DNA of 64,000 bases, from positions 1,677,464 to 1,741,463 of the forward strand of contig NZ_GL833119.1 in NCBI RefSeq assembly GCF_000185145.2, given 5' to 3'. This stretch comes from Hoylesella oralis ATCC 33269 (lineage in GTDB: Bacteria > Bacteroidota > Bacteroidia > Bacteroidales > Bacteroidaceae). The position numbers and the translations under genes were made by a program. The notes beneath the pieces are model-generated. The model saw nothing but the letters and a program-made list of their open reading frames with translations. It was not told the DNA's origin and did no database searches. Shown one piece after another: positions 18,713 through 28,680 of the stretch; position 1 is the first letter of the stretch; every line of letters begins with the position of its first letter.

Positions 18713-21700
18713 ATGGCTAAGAGATTTGCCGAACATAGTGGTCTCGATTTAACAAAGACGAATAAAGAAGTATTGGCTGAGTGGAAGAAAAGGGATATCT
18801 TTCACAAATCGATTGAGGAACGTGAGGGTTATCCGCAATTCGTATTCTTTGAAGGGCCACCTTCGGCTAACGGTCATCCGGGCATTCACCATGTACTTGC
18901 ACGAAGTATTAAAGATACGTTCAACAGGTATAAGACCATGAAAGGCTTTCAGGTTCATCGGAAGGCGGGATGGGATACGCATGGATTACCCGTAGAGCTC
19001 GGCGTTGAAAAGGAGTTGGGCATTACCAAGAAGGACATTGATAATAAGAAATCCGAGAAATATATCTCTGTTGAGGATTATAACCGTAAGTGTCGCGAGA
19101 ATGTGATGAAATTCACGAAAGAATGGCGCGAGCTTACAGAGGAAATGGGATATTTCGTAGATTTGGATCATCCTTACATTACGTATGATAATAAGTATAT
19201 CGAAACACTTTGGTGGCTTTTGAAGCAGTTGTATAATAAAGGGCTGCTATACAAAGGTTATACGATCCAACCTTATTCTCCTGCTGCCGGTACAGGGTTG
19301 AGTTCTCACGAATTGAACCAACCCGGATGCTATCGTGATGTAAAAGATACTACGGTTACAGCATTGTTCGAGGCTTTGAACCCTAAGGAAGAGTGGGCGA
19401 TATGGGGGACACCTTATTTCATTGCATGGACGACAACTCCGTGGACTTTGCCTTCGAATACATCTATTTGTGTGGGACCCAATATCGATTATGTGGCTGT
19501 TCAGACATATAATCCTTATAACGCAGAGCCGATAACCATTATCATGGCCGAAGCTCGTATGGATGCCTATTTGAAACCGGAAGGCAAAGAACTGAAGCTG
19601 GAAGACTATAAAAAGGGCGATAAGGTTATTCCTTATAAGGTTATCGGTAAGTATAAAGGCAAGGATTTGGTGGGTTTAAAGTATCGGCAGCTTATGCCTT
19701 GGGTAAAACCATGCCAGAAACTCGATGCAAATGCTTCTGATTTTGTGAAGCAATATGCTGCTGCTCATCCCGATAGGGTGTTTGAAGACGAGAGCGGGAA
19801 GAACCAGTTTGTTGAGATGGAGTCGGAGGCTTTCCGTGTTATTCCCGGAGATTATGTGACTACAGAGGACGGAACCGGTATCGTACACATTGCGAATACC
19901 TTTGGTGCGGATGATGCGAGAGTTGCCAATACCTACAATGTTCCTCCGATATTTTTGATTAATAAGAAAGGCGAAACGCGTCCTATGGTCGATTTGCAAG
20001 GTAAATATTATGTTGTAGAAGAATTGGATAAGAACTTTGTAAATAAGTGTGTCGATCTTAAGGAATACAGTATTCATGCCGGAGATTATGTAAAAAATGC
20101 TTACGATCCGAAATTCAATCCCGACGGAGTGTGGGATGTAAAGGCATCGGAAAGTGCGGAAGACTTGAATGTTGTTATCTGTATGGAGATGAAAATGGCA
20201 GGGACGGCCTTCAAGATCGAGAAGCATGTGCATAATTATCCCCATTGTTGGCGTACGGATAAGCCGATATTATACTATCCTCTCGACAGTTGGTTTATCA
20301 AAGATTCTGCCTGTAAAGAGCGTATGGTGGAGCTGAATAAAACCATTAATTGGCAACCAGCGTCGACAGGTAGCGGCAGATTTGGGAATTGGCTTGAGAA
20401 CTTGAACGATTGGAACCTAAGTCGTTCGCGCTTTTGGGGTACTCCACTTCCTGTATGGAGGGATGAAGACGGCGAGGAAATTTGTATCGGATCGGTCGCA
20501 GAACTTTATCATGAAATAGATAGGAGTGTAGAAGCCGGTTTGATGAAAGTAAATCCGTTGAAAGTAAAAGGATTTGTTCCGGGAGAATATGCACAGGATA
20601 ATTATGATAGGATAGACCTCCATCGTCCTTACATGGACGATATAGTGCTGTTAAGCAGTACGGGTAAGCCGATGTATCGCGAAACAGATTTAATCGATGT
20701 GTGGTTTGATTCCGGTTCTATGCCTTATGCCCAATTGCATTATCCGTTCGAGGGCGAAATGGCTTATGGTACAGAGAGTGATCGTAAGGCTATGATTGAA
20801 AGCAATTACGATAAAACTGCAATTCCGCCGAAATACTATCCTGCAGACTTTATCAATGAAGGAGTGGACCAGACAAGGGGATGGTTCTTTACCTTACATG
20901 CCATAGCTACGATGGTATTCGATAGCGTCGCCTTCAAGAATGTAATCTCTACGGGACTCGTACTTGATGCAAAAGGCAACAAAATGAGTAAGCATCTGGG
21001 GAATGTAACAGATCCTTTTGAGATGATGAGCAAGTATGGTGCCGATCCTGTTCGTTTCTACATGATGACGAATTCGGAGCCGTGGGATAATTTAAAGTTC
21101 GATCCGGAAGGCGTAGATGAAGTGCGTCGTAAATTCTTCGGTACATTATATAATACATACTCATTCTTTGCATTGTATGCAAATGTGGATGGTTTCGATC
21201 CGAAAGTACAACCGATAGCTTTTGATAAACGCCCGGAGATTGACCGTTGGATACTTTCTGAATTGCATTCGTTGATAGAGAATGTCGATACGGAGTTAAT
21301 AGAATACGATCCTACACGTGCCGGCCGGCTGATAGATTCGTTTGTTAATGATGACCTCTCCAATTGGTTTGTGCGCCTTAATCGCAAACGCTTTTGGGGG
21401 AAGGAGATGAGCGAAGATAAACTTTCTGCATATCAAACTTTGTATGAGTGTTTGATGACGGTAGCTAAACTGCTTGCTCCTTTTGCGCCATTCTATGCGG
21501 ATCAGTTGTATCATGATTTGGGAGGAAAGTTAGAGAGCGTGCATCTTGATGTTTATCCGGTTGCAGATAAGAAGTTTATTGATAAGGAACTTGAAATACG
21601 CATGGAGATGGCACAGAAAATAACCTCGATGACTTTGGCATTAAGACGCAAGGTTAATATTAAGGTGCGCCAACCATTACAGCAGATAATGATACCTGCT

Positions 21701-22318
21701 GTAGATGAAAGTCAAAAGCTCCATATCGAAGCAGTAAAGGATTTAATTATTCATGAAGTCAATGTAAAGTCGCTGAACTTTATTGAAGGACAGAATATCC
21801 TCGTCAAGAAAGTAAAATGTAACTTCAGAGTAATGGGAAAGAAGTTCGGTAAATTGATGAAAGATGTTGCTTCCAAGATCAATGAATTATCGCAAGACCA
21901 GATTTCTACGCTCGAAGCAAACGGCTCTATCGGTTTGAATATCGCAGGCGAAGAAATTACTATAGAGGCATCTGATGTAGAAATAATCAGCGAAGATATT
22001 CCCGGATGGCTTGTTGCAAATGAAGGAAACCTTACTGTTGCTTTAGAGGTTGAACTGACAGATGAACTAAAGCAGGAAGGTATGGCTCGCGAATTGATAA
22101 ACCGTATACAAAATCTTCGTAAAGAGTCTGGATTGGAAATTACCGATAGAATTAATGTGCAGGTTTCTTCCAATGAATTCAGTAATGCTGCAATTCGGCA
22201 TTTCGGTGAATATATAAAAACGCAAGTATTGGCCGATGTTATCGAAATAGCATCTAATAATGGTGTAGAAACCGACTTCGAAGACTTTAAACTGAATATT
22301 AAGATACAAAAAATATAA
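18713..22318 (+). CDS. ileS: Isoleucyl-tRNA synthetase
   Basis: It charges tRNA-Ile in the cytoplasm. This is a class I synthetase of 1201 aa, longer than the E. coli type. The HIGH-like signature is GHPGIHH near residue 53 and the KMSKS-like loop is GNKMSKHLGN near residue 756. The editing CP1 domain lies between them, with an anticodon-binding domain and a long C-terminal extension after them. Length and motifs suggest the eukaryote-like (IleS2) class, often less sensitive to mupirocin; that is family knowledge. A promoter lies directly upstream, and the dksA-like and lspA genes follow in the same direction. Confidence 0.96.
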   Translation: MAKRFAEHSGLDLTKTNKEVLAEWKKRDIFHKSIEEREGYPQFVFFEGPPSANGHPGIHHVLARSIKDTFNRYKTMKGFQVHRKAGWDTHGLPVELGVEKELGITKKDIDNKKSEKYISVEDYNRKCRENVMKFTKEWRELTEEMGYFVDLDHPYITYDNKYIETLWWLLKQLYNKGLLYKGYTIQPYSPAAGTGLSSHELNQPGCYRDVKDTTVTALFEALNPKEEWAIWGTPYFIAWTTTPWTLPSNTSICVGPNIDYVAVQTYNPYNAEPITIIMAEARMDAYLKPEGKELKLEDYKKGDKVIPYKVIGKYKGKDLVGLKYRQLMPWVKPCQKLDANASDFVKQYAAAHPDRVFEDESGKNQFVEMESEAFRVIPGDYVTTEDGTGIVHIANTFGADDARVANTYNVPPIFLINKKGETRPMVDLQGKYYVVEELDKNFVNKCVDLKEYSIHAGDYVKNAYDPKFNPDGVWDVKASESAEDLNVVICMEMKMAGTAFKIEKHVHNYPHCWRTDKPILYYPLDSWFIKDSACKERMVELNKTINWQPASTGSGRFGNWLENLNDWNLSRSRFWGTPLPVWRDEDGEEICIGSVAELYHEIDRSVEAGLMKVNPLKVKGFVPGEYAQDNYDRIDLHRPYMDDIVLLSSTGKPMYRETDLIDVWFDSGSMPYAQLHYPFEGEMAYGTESDRKAMIESNYDKTAIPPKYYPADFINEGVDQTRGWFFTLHAIATMVFDSVAFKNVISTGLVLDAKGNKMSKHLGNVTDPFEMMSKYGADPVRFYMMTNSEPWDNLKFDPEGVDEVRRKFFGTLYNTYSFFALYANVDGFDPKVQPIAFDKRPEIDRWILSELHSLIENVDTELIEYDPTRAGRLIDSFVNDDLSNWFVRLNRKRFWGKEMSEDKLSAYQTLYECLMTVAKLLAPFAPFYADQLYHDLGGKLESVHLDVYPVADKKFIDKELEIRMEMAQKITSMTLALRRKVNIKVRQPLQQIMIPAVDESQKLHIEAVKDLIIHEVNVKSLNFIEGQNILVKKVKCNFRVMGKKFGKLMKDVASKINELSQDQISTLEANGSIGLNIAGEEITIEASDVEIISEDIPGWLVANEGNLTVALEVELTDELKQEGMARELINRIQNLRKESGLEITDRINVQVSSNEFSNAAIRHFGEYIKTQVLADVIEIASNNGVETDFEDFKLNIKIQKI

Positions 22319-22325
22319 TAATTAT

Positions 22326-22351
22326 GACTATTCGATTTCGGTTAAATAGTC
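22326..22351 (+). terminator. Weak hairpin between ileS and the DksA-like gene
   Basis: GACTATT (22326-22332) pairs with AATAGTC (22345-22351), followed by a short T run. The stem is only 7 bp, so it may reduce rather than stop transcription. Confidence 0.3.
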
Positions 22352-22367
22352 TTTAAGCGATCAAAAT

Positions 22368-22748
22368 ATGGCAGAGAAAACACGGTATAGCGATGAGGAG
22401 TTAGAAGAATTCCGCGCTATTATAAATGAAAAAATTAAGTTGGCTCGTCGAGATTATGATGCTATGATGAGACAGATTATGAATGCGGACGGCAATGATG
22501 TTGATGATACGTCACCGACATATAAAGCCCTTGAAGAAGGAAGTTCTACCCAAACTAAGGAAGAATTAGTGCAGATGGCCGGTAGACAACAGAAATTCAT
22601 TCAAGGGTTGGAGGCTGCACTTGTAAGAATTGAGAATAAAACGTATGGGATCGATCGCATTACAGGAGAATTGATACCTAAAGAGCGTTTGAGAATTGTT
22701 CCTCATGCAACGTTGAGCGTGGCATCAAAGAATGCTCGTAAACATTGA
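22368..22748 (+). CDS. TraR/DksA-family protein lacking zinc cysteines
   Basis: This 126-aa protein has the DksA-like plan: a helical coiled-coil N-terminal part (EELEEFRAIINEKIKLARRD) and a C-terminal zinc-finger-like part containing KTYGIDRITGELIPKERL and RIVPHATLS. DksA-type proteins bind RNA polymerase through its secondary channel and tune transcription with ppGpp. No cysteine occurs anywhere in the protein, so a C4 zinc site cannot form; an Asp occupies the place of the expected Cys in YGICR-type relatives. Function is therefore inferred from fold only. It lies between ileS and lspA and ends 3 nt before lspA. Confidence 0.85.
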   Translation: MAEKTRYSDEELEEFRAIINEKIKLARRDYDAMMRQIMNADGNDVDDTSPTYKALEEGSSTQTKEELVQMAGRQQKFIQGLEAALVRIENKTYGIDRITGELIPKERLRIVPHATLSVASKNARKH

Positions 22749-22751
22749 GCA

Positions 22752-23453
22752 ATGGAGATGCAAAGAGGCACGAAGTGTCATGATGGGTGGCTTGCTATTA
22801 TTATAGTTGTAGGTATCCTTGTTATCGATCAGATTGTAAAAATCATGGTCAAGACCAATATGTCGTTAAGGGAATCTATTTTTATTACGGATTGGTTCCA
22901 AATAAACTTCATCGAAAATAATGGCATGGCATACGGAATGACTTTTTTAAATAAAGTCGTGCTAAGTGTATTCCGTATTATAGCAAGCGGCTTTATAGGG
23001 TACTATATTTATAAACTCGTTCATTTAAAACATAGGACTTGTTATGTCGTAATGCTCTCTATGGTATTGGCCGGAGCTATAGGTAATCTTTTCGACTCTA
23101 TGTTTTATGGGTTGATATTTACAGAGTCTACGCCATATACAGTTTCACAGTTTGTGCCGTTTGGGACAGGGTATGCTCCCTTTCTAATGGGGAAGGTTGT
23201 CGATATGTTCTACTTTCCATTAATTATAACGACATGGCCCGATTGGGTTCCTGTTTGGGGAGGCGACGAATTTATATTCTTTTCACCTGTATTCAATTTT
23301 GCAGATGCGTCTATCAGTGTAGGCGTAGTACTGCTTCTTTTGTTTTGTCGTAAGGACTTGGAAAGTTTTACCGTCGTTCTTTTTCATGGAACGAAATGGG
23401 AAAAGAATGCAAAAGGTATCAATGCTGAAAAGGAAAAGAAAGAGAATGCATAA
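22752..23453 (+). CDS. lspA: Lipoprotein signal peptidase (signal peptidase II)
   Basis: It cleaves signal peptides of prolipoproteins at the inner membrane. There are four hydrophobic segments and the two catalytic aspartates: KVVDMFYFP near residue 150 and FNFADASIS near residue 184. At 233 aa it is longer than the E. coli enzyme because of an insertion before the first Asp motif and a lysine-rich tail, as seen in Bacteroidetes. The following gene encodes a lipoprotein, a likely substrate, and overlaps the end of lspA by 8 nt. Confidence 0.95.
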   Translation: MEMQRGTKCHDGWLAIIIVVGILVIDQIVKIMVKTNMSLRESIFITDWFQINFIENNGMAYGMTFLNKVVLSVFRIIASGFIGYYIYKLVHLKHRTCYVVMLSMVLAGAIGNLFDSMFYGLIFTESTPYTVSQFVPFGTGYAPFLMGKVVDMFYFPLIITTWPDWVPVWGGDEFIFFSPVFNFADASISVGVVLLLLFCRKDLESFTVVLFHGTKWEKNAKGINAEKEKKENA

Positions 23454-24387
23454 TAGGGAAAGACGGTATCAGACGTATTTCTTTCTTTTCGTACTGGTAT
23501 TATTACAATTTTCCTGTAAACCGTCTGTGCCAAGTAAGTATATTCAGCCAGACGACATGGAAGATATTCTATATGACTATCATCTTGCCGATGGTATGAG
23601 TAATCAGAATGGAGATTACCGTTCGCTGATAATGTATAAGACAGCAATACTTAAGAAATATAATGTAAGTAATGCTGATTTTGACTCTTCAATGGTATAT
23701 TATGCTCGGCATACGGAAGAATTGCATAAAATCTATGAACATCTGGCAGAACGTATCGGTGCCGAAGCTGTTTCGTTAGGAGCGACAGCTAATGATATAA
23801 ATAAATATGGCATGATAAGCTCTAAAGGTGATACTGCAGATGTTTGGAGTGAAGCTAAAACAGCGATATTATCTCAATACGACTCGTTCAATTTGAAGTC
23901 TTATTCCATAAAAGCCGATACGGCATATCATAAAGGAGATAGGTTGGTATTGAATTTTGATACACAATTTATATTTCAAGAGGGAATGAGAGATGGTGTT
24001 GCTGCGTTGGCTATTGTCTTTTCGAATGACAGCGTTGCCAATCAGATTGTTCATATGTCTTCGTCCAATCATTATTCTGTACAAGTTGGTGATGACAATC
24101 ATTTAGGGATAAAGGAAATAAAAGGCTTCTTTTTGTTAAATGACGGTGCGAATAGCCAGTTACGATCATCTACAACGTTGCGTATAATGATTCTCTATAA
24201 TATTCGTTTGATAAGGATTCATGAGTCTGATGATAAGGCTATAAAAGTAAATACGGATAGCATACATAAATCGGATTCTGTGAATATGCAACGATCGTCT
24301 GCTGCGCATGAGTTAGAAACACCGCAAATGGTAATAGATGGCGGCAATGCTCTATCATTGAAAAAGCAGGTAAATGTTAGGAGATAA
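23446..24387 (+). CDS. DUF4296-type lipoprotein
   Basis: This 313-aa lipoprotein begins MHNRERRYQTYFF and has a lipobox LQFSC near residue 25. I chose the ATG at 23446: it gives a clean signal peptide, follows an A/G-rich stretch usable for ribosome binding, and overlaps lspA by only 8 nt. The upstream ATG at 23386 would add 20 basic residues and a 68-nt overlap. The conserved part IQPDDMEDILYDYHLADGM is typical of DUF4296, whose function is unknown. The C-terminal half has no recognised domain. It is translationally coupled to lspA. Confidence 0.8.
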   Translation: MHNRERRYQTYFFLFVLVLLQFSCKPSVPSKYIQPDDMEDILYDYHLADGMSNQNGDYRSLIMYKTAILKKYNVSNADFDSSMVYYARHTEELHKIYEHLAERIGAEAVSLGATANDINKYGMISSKGDTADVWSEAKTAILSQYDSFNLKSYSIKADTAYHKGDRLVLNFDTQFIFQEGMRDGVAALAIVFSNDSVANQIVHMSSSNHYSVQVGDDNHLGIKEIKGFFLLNDGANSQLRSSTTLRIMILYNIRLIRIHESDDKAIKVNTDSIHKSDSVNMQRSSAAHELETPQMVIDGGNALSLKKQVNVRR

Positions 24388-24393
24388 TTTTTT

Positions 24394-25242
24394 ATGGTAT
24401 CAGTGGATGAATTAGAAGATAAGTTGATAGATTTGGCTTTTGCCGAAGATATTGGAGACGGTGATCATACAACATTGTGCTGTATTCCCGAAGAGGCTTT
24501 AGGCAAATCGCTTTTGTTGATCAAAGAAAATGGTATTTTGGCCGGTGTAGAAGTCGCCAAGAACATCTTCTATCGTTTTGATCCAACTCTGCAAGTGCAA
24601 GTTTTTATTAATGATGGAAGCAAGGTGAAGGCTGGAGATATTGCAATGGAAGTGAGCGGAAAGATACGTTCTTTATTGCAAACAGAGCGCCTCATGCTAA
24701 ATGTAATGCAGCGTATGAGCGGTATTGCAACGATGACAAACCGTTATGTGGAAAAACTGAAAGGTACGAAAACACATATTTTGGATACTCGAAAGACTAC
24801 TCCGGGAATGCGAATGCTCGAAAAGCAAGCCGTGCGTATCGGCGGAGGAATGAACCATCGTATCGGACTTTTCGATATGATATTATTGAAAGATAATCAT
24901 ATAGACTTTGCCGGAGGGATTGTCAATGCCATTGATCGCTGCCACAGATACTTGAAAGAAAGGAATTTAAATCTTAAAATAGAGATCGAAGTGCGCAGTT
25001 TTGAAGAATTGAATCAGGTGCTCGAACGTGGAGGTATACACCGTATAATGCTTGATAATTTCTCTGTTGCGGATACTAAAAAGGCGGTTGACAAGATTTC
25101 CGGACGCTATGAAACAGAATCTTCGGGAGGTATCACGTATGATACAATCAGAGATTATGCGGAACAGGGCGTAGATTTTATTTCGGTAGGGGCCTTGACG
25201 CATTCGGTAAAGGGGCTGGATATGTCGTTTAAAGCATGCTGA
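24394..25242 (+). CDS. nadC: Nicotinate-nucleotide pyrophosphorylase (carboxylating)
   Basis: It converts quinolinate and PRPP to nicotinate mononucleotide in de novo NAD synthesis. The protein has 282 aa. Family motifs are FAEDIGDGDHTT near the N-terminus, QTERLMLNVMQRMSGIAT, the active-site region LDTRKTTPGMR, and IRIGGG-like VRIGGGMNHR, followed by LLKDNHI. It starts 6 nt after the DUF4296 gene in the same operon. A later NAD gene, nadE, is in this window at 48860 but in another unit. Confidence 0.95.
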   Translation: MVSVDELEDKLIDLAFAEDIGDGDHTTLCCIPEEALGKSLLLIKENGILAGVEVAKNIFYRFDPTLQVQVFINDGSKVKAGDIAMEVSGKIRSLLQTERLMLNVMQRMSGIATMTNRYVEKLKGTKTHILDTRKTTPGMRMLEKQAVRIGGGMNHRIGLFDMILLKDNHIDFAGGIVNAIDRCHRYLKERNLNLKIEIEVRSFEELNQVLERGGIHRIMLDNFSVADTKKAVDKISGRYETESSGGITYDTIRDYAEQGVDFISVGALTHSVKGLDMSFKAC

Positions 25243-25272
25243 TATTCTTGTTACTCATTTAGTTTAATTGCA

Positions 25273-26916
25273 TTGAACCTACTTGCTTGTTTATTATTAT
25301 CAGTCATTGCGTATCAATCTCCGGTACATTATGAAATCTCTTTGGCTGGGAATTTCGGAGAACCACGGCCTAATCATTTTCATGGAGGTATAGATATAAA
25401 GACCGGAGGAATAGAGGGGAAACCGATCTTTTCTATCGGGGATGGCTACGTATCTTGTGTCACGGTCGGTGTAGGGGGATATGGTAACGCCGTTTATATT
25501 CGTCATCCGGAAGGATATACAAGCGTTTATGCTCATTTAAAGAAGTTCGCTCCGCAGATCGAGGCAAACGTAAAGCAATGGCAGTATGCGCATCAATCTG
25601 CCAATGCGACATTGGTTTTTCCTCCCGCGGCGATACCTGTATCAAGAGGACAGTTAATTGCTGTCAGCGGTAATAGCGGTGCTTCTCAAGCACCACATTT
25701 GCATCTTGAAGTCCATCATACGCATTCTTGGGATATGATGGATCCTTTGGATTTTATCGGAGAGAAAGTTAAAGATGCTTTACCTCCTATGGCACATGGT
25801 TTTATGGTCTATCCTGTTGCCGGAGAAGGAAGTTTCTGTGGCGGTGCCGGCAAGCAGTCTTTCCCTTTTACGTCGTATTATTTAGAGAGAAAGTTTACAG
25901 CTTGGGGAAAGGTGGGATTTGGTATTTGGGCTAACGATTATATGGAGTCGACCTATAATCGGTACGGAGTCAGGAAAACGGAACTTTATGTTGATGGCAC
26001 ATTGGCGTTCAAGAGTGATGTGAAATGTATTCCTGCTGATTTAAATTTGATGGTAAACAGTTGGGGCGACTATGAGCATTTTCTTAGATACAACGTGTGG
26101 TACATGCGTTCTTATGTGAAGTCCGGAGTTTCGTTGCCGATATTTACGACCAATAAAGAAAGAGGAATTGTCGATTTTAATCAAGAGCGGGATTATCTGT
26201 TGACTTATGTTCTGACGGATTTTAAAGGTAATGAGAGGAAATACAGTTTTACAGTTTCCGCCAAACGTGCACCTTTGACTAAACAAGCAATACAGCAGCA
26301 TCCGCTTAGAACATTGAGATGGAATACTACGAATTTTTACCAACTGCCGGGTATGCAATTGTCGTTCGGTATTGGTTTTTTGGCAGAAGATAAAGAATTG
26401 TCGCCTACCATCAGGCGTGGAATATATTCAGATCAGTATTCGCTTACGCACACCTCACTTCCCTTGTTCCATTATGCCGGCCTTGCTATCAGATTGAAGA
26501 AAACCGTGTCCGATCCCTCGAAGCTCTATATCGTTTCCCATTCTTCGCGAGATCGGTTTATGGGCGGTTTCTATAAGAATGGATGGGTACATGGTAAAGC
26601 ACGTGAATTAGGGGCTACTTACGAGATTGCTTACGATGATATTCCGCCGACGATAACCCCCGTCAATCAAGGGGCATGGAACCAAAAGCATATTGTTACG
26701 CTTGGTGTTAATGACAGTCAGAGTGGGATAGAAAGCTATAAAGGCTATATGGATGGGCGGTTTATTTTGTTTAAAGAGGTGCCTAAGAGTCCGTGGGTAA
26801 GGTGTAATCTGCAGGAAACGCCAATTAGTCGGACGGGTAAACTGCACCGGTTCAAATTCATATTGCAGGATAATCGCGGAAATGTACGTATATTTACAAG
26901 TCAAATAAAATATTAA
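25273..26916 (+). CDS. M23-family metallopeptidase, exported
   Basis: This is a LytM-type zinc endopeptidase acting on peptidoglycan in the periplasm, or a non-catalytic relative. The metal-binding motifs are present: HFHGGID at residues 35-41 and HLHLEVHH near residue 142. A short hydrophobic signal (LLACLLLSVIAYQ) precedes them. The C-terminal 350 residues are beta-rich with no domain I can name. The start is TTG at 25273: the frame runs back only to the nadC stop codon, with no ATG in between, so nadC and this gene lie in the same frame separated by one TGA. Length 547 aa. Confidence 0.85.
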   Translation: MNLLACLLLSVIAYQSPVHYEISLAGNFGEPRPNHFHGGIDIKTGGIEGKPIFSIGDGYVSCVTVGVGGYGNAVYIRHPEGYTSVYAHLKKFAPQIEANVKQWQYAHQSANATLVFPPAAIPVSRGQLIAVSGNSGASQAPHLHLEVHHTHSWDMMDPLDFIGEKVKDALPPMAHGFMVYPVAGEGSFCGGAGKQSFPFTSYYLERKFTAWGKVGFGIWANDYMESTYNRYGVRKTELYVDGTLAFKSDVKCIPADLNLMVNSWGDYEHFLRYNVWYMRSYVKSGVSLPIFTTNKERGIVDFNQERDYLLTYVLTDFKGNERKYSFTVSAKRAPLTKQAIQQHPLRTLRWNTTNFYQLPGMQLSFGIGFLAEDKELSPTIRRGIYSDQYSLTHTSLPLFHYAGLAIRLKKTVSDPSKLYIVSHSSRDRFMGGFYKNGWVHGKARELGATYEIAYDDIPPTITPVNQGAWNQKHIVTLGVNDSQSGIESYKGYMDGRFILFKEVPKSPWVRCNLQETPISRTGKLHRFKFILQDNRGNVRIFTSQIKY

Positions 26917-26920
26917 TGAG

Positions 26921-28570
26921 ATGATGAAAAAGCTATTTTTACTTTTGATGGTTGTTTTGGGAACCATGAAGATGTTGGCCTGTACTAATTTTATTGTCGG
27001 CAAAAAGGCATCTGCCGATGGTTCTGTCATCTGCACATACAATGCCGACGACTATGGCATGTTCATCGGGCTTTGTCACTATCCTGCGGCAAAGCATCCG
27101 GCAGGTACGATGCGCGAAATTTACGATTGGGACACTAACGTGTATCATGGTGCAATACCTGAGGCTGCCGAGACCTATAATGTTATCGGCAACATCAACG
27201 AGTATCAGCTGACGATAGGGGAGACTACCTATGGTGGGCGCGAAGAAATGGTGGATTCTACGGGTATGATAGATTATGGATCGTTGATTTATCTCGGACT
27301 GCAACGTGCCAAAACTGCACGCGAGGCGATACGTGTGATGACATCTTTAGCCGAGCGTTACGGTTATAATAGCGAGGGTGAAACTTTCACAATCTGCGAT
27401 CCTAATGAGGCTTGGATTATGGAAATGATGGGGAAAGGTGCTGGTTCGAACAGTGTGGTATGGGTGGCTGTGCGCATTCCCGACGATGCTATTTGTGCTC
27501 ATGCCAACCAAAGTCGTATCGGAAAGTTCAACATGAAGGATAAAAACAACGTAATGTACAGCAAAGATGTTGTAAACTATGCCCGCAAGATGGGCTGGTA
27601 CGCAGGAAAAGATGCCGATTTCTCATGGAAAGAAACCTATGCCAAGCCCGATTTTTCGGGCCGCCGTTTCTGCGATGCAAGGGTGTGGAGTTTCTTTAAT
27701 CATTTCAAGGATATGAGCAAATATCTGCCGTGGGCGTTGGGAAAAGACGAGCATGCCGAAGATATGCCCCTATGGATAATGCCCGACCGCAAGGTGAGCG
27801 TGCAGGATATAGAGGCATGCATGCGTGATCATTATGAGGGCACGCCGCTTGCGCTCGACAGTACGGATATCGGCGGAGGACTCTGGCAGATGCCGTATCG
27901 CCCTACGCCACTGATGTTCGAGGTGGATGGAAAGAAGTATTTCAATGAGCGCCCTGTGAGCACGCAGCAGACCGCTTTCTCGTACGTTGCACAGATGCGC
28001 AGCTGGCTGCCGCGCGAGATCGGCGGCGTGTTATGGTTTGGCAACGACGACGGTAACATGATTGCCTACACGCCAATCTACTGTGGCAACACCGTGCAGC
28101 CCGAATGTTACAATACCGCGGGTGCCGACGGCGTAACCTTCTCCGATAAAAATGCTTTTTGGGTATGCAATTGGGTGAGCAATATGGTGTATCCCCGATA
28201 CGCTCAGCTCTTCCCGTCGCTTAGGGAGGTGCGAGACAGTCTGGAAGCTGCCTATTTTAAACAGCAACCAAGTATAGAGGCTGAAGCCTTGAAATTGTAC
28301 AGTTCAAATAAATCTATGGCTTTGCAGTTCCTTAACGACTACAGTAATGCACAGGCGCAGCAGATGCTCGACCGATGGAAGAAGTTAGCCACCTATTTGA
28401 TCGTGAAATATAATGATATGGCCGTTCGTCCCGACGATCACGGCACATTCCGGCGCACGCGAACGGGATTGGGAGCACGTGTTATCCGTCCGGGCTATCC
28501 TCGTTCGTTTGCCCGAAAGCTTGTAGAAAGTACGGGCGATAAATTCGAAGTGCCCGCGGTTCACAAATAA
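26921..28570 (+). CDS. C69-family dipeptidase, secreted
   Basis: This is an N-terminal-nucleophile cysteine peptidase of the PepD/C69 type with 549 aa. The signal peptide ends just before Cys21 in LACTNFIVGKKASADGS, where the mature protein begins with the catalytic Cys after processing. The conserved regions YEWD-like YDWDTNVYHG, GNINEYQLTIGETTYGG and EGETFTICDPNEAWIMEMMG follow. It probably degrades dipeptides in the periplasm. Two adjacent ATG codons (26921 and 26924) are possible starts. It follows the M23 gene by 4 nt. After its stop come a 41-bp tandem-repeat array and a terminator. Confidence 0.9.
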   Translation: MMKKLFLLLMVVLGTMKMLACTNFIVGKKASADGSVICTYNADDYGMFIGLCHYPAAKHPAGTMREIYDWDTNVYHGAIPEAAETYNVIGNINEYQLTIGETTYGGREEMVDSTGMIDYGSLIYLGLQRAKTAREAIRVMTSLAERYGYNSEGETFTICDPNEAWIMEMMGKGAGSNSVVWVAVRIPDDAICAHANQSRIGKFNMKDKNNVMYSKDVVNYARKMGWYAGKDADFSWKETYAKPDFSGRRFCDARVWSFFNHFKDMSKYLPWALGKDEHAEDMPLWIMPDRKVSVQDIEACMRDHYEGTPLALDSTDIGGGLWQMPYRPTPLMFEVDGKKYFNERPVSTQQTAFSYVAQMRSWLPREIGGVLWFGNDDGNMIAYTPIYCGNTVQPECYNTAGADGVTFSDKNAFWVCNWVSNMVYPRYAQLFPSLREVRDSLEAAYFKQQPSIEAEALKLYSSNKSMALQFLNDYSNAQAQQMLDRWKKLATYLIVKYNDMAVRPDDHGTFRRTRTGLGARVIRPGYPRSFARKLVESTGDKFEVPAVHK

Positions 28571-28680
28571 TTTCTGTACGTTCTTAAGAGCAAACGGTGT
28601 TGCAACAATTATTTGCGATACTCTTAATGCTCTGCGTTTTCGAATTCATGTTTGGGATAAGATTAAAATATGATAGGATT

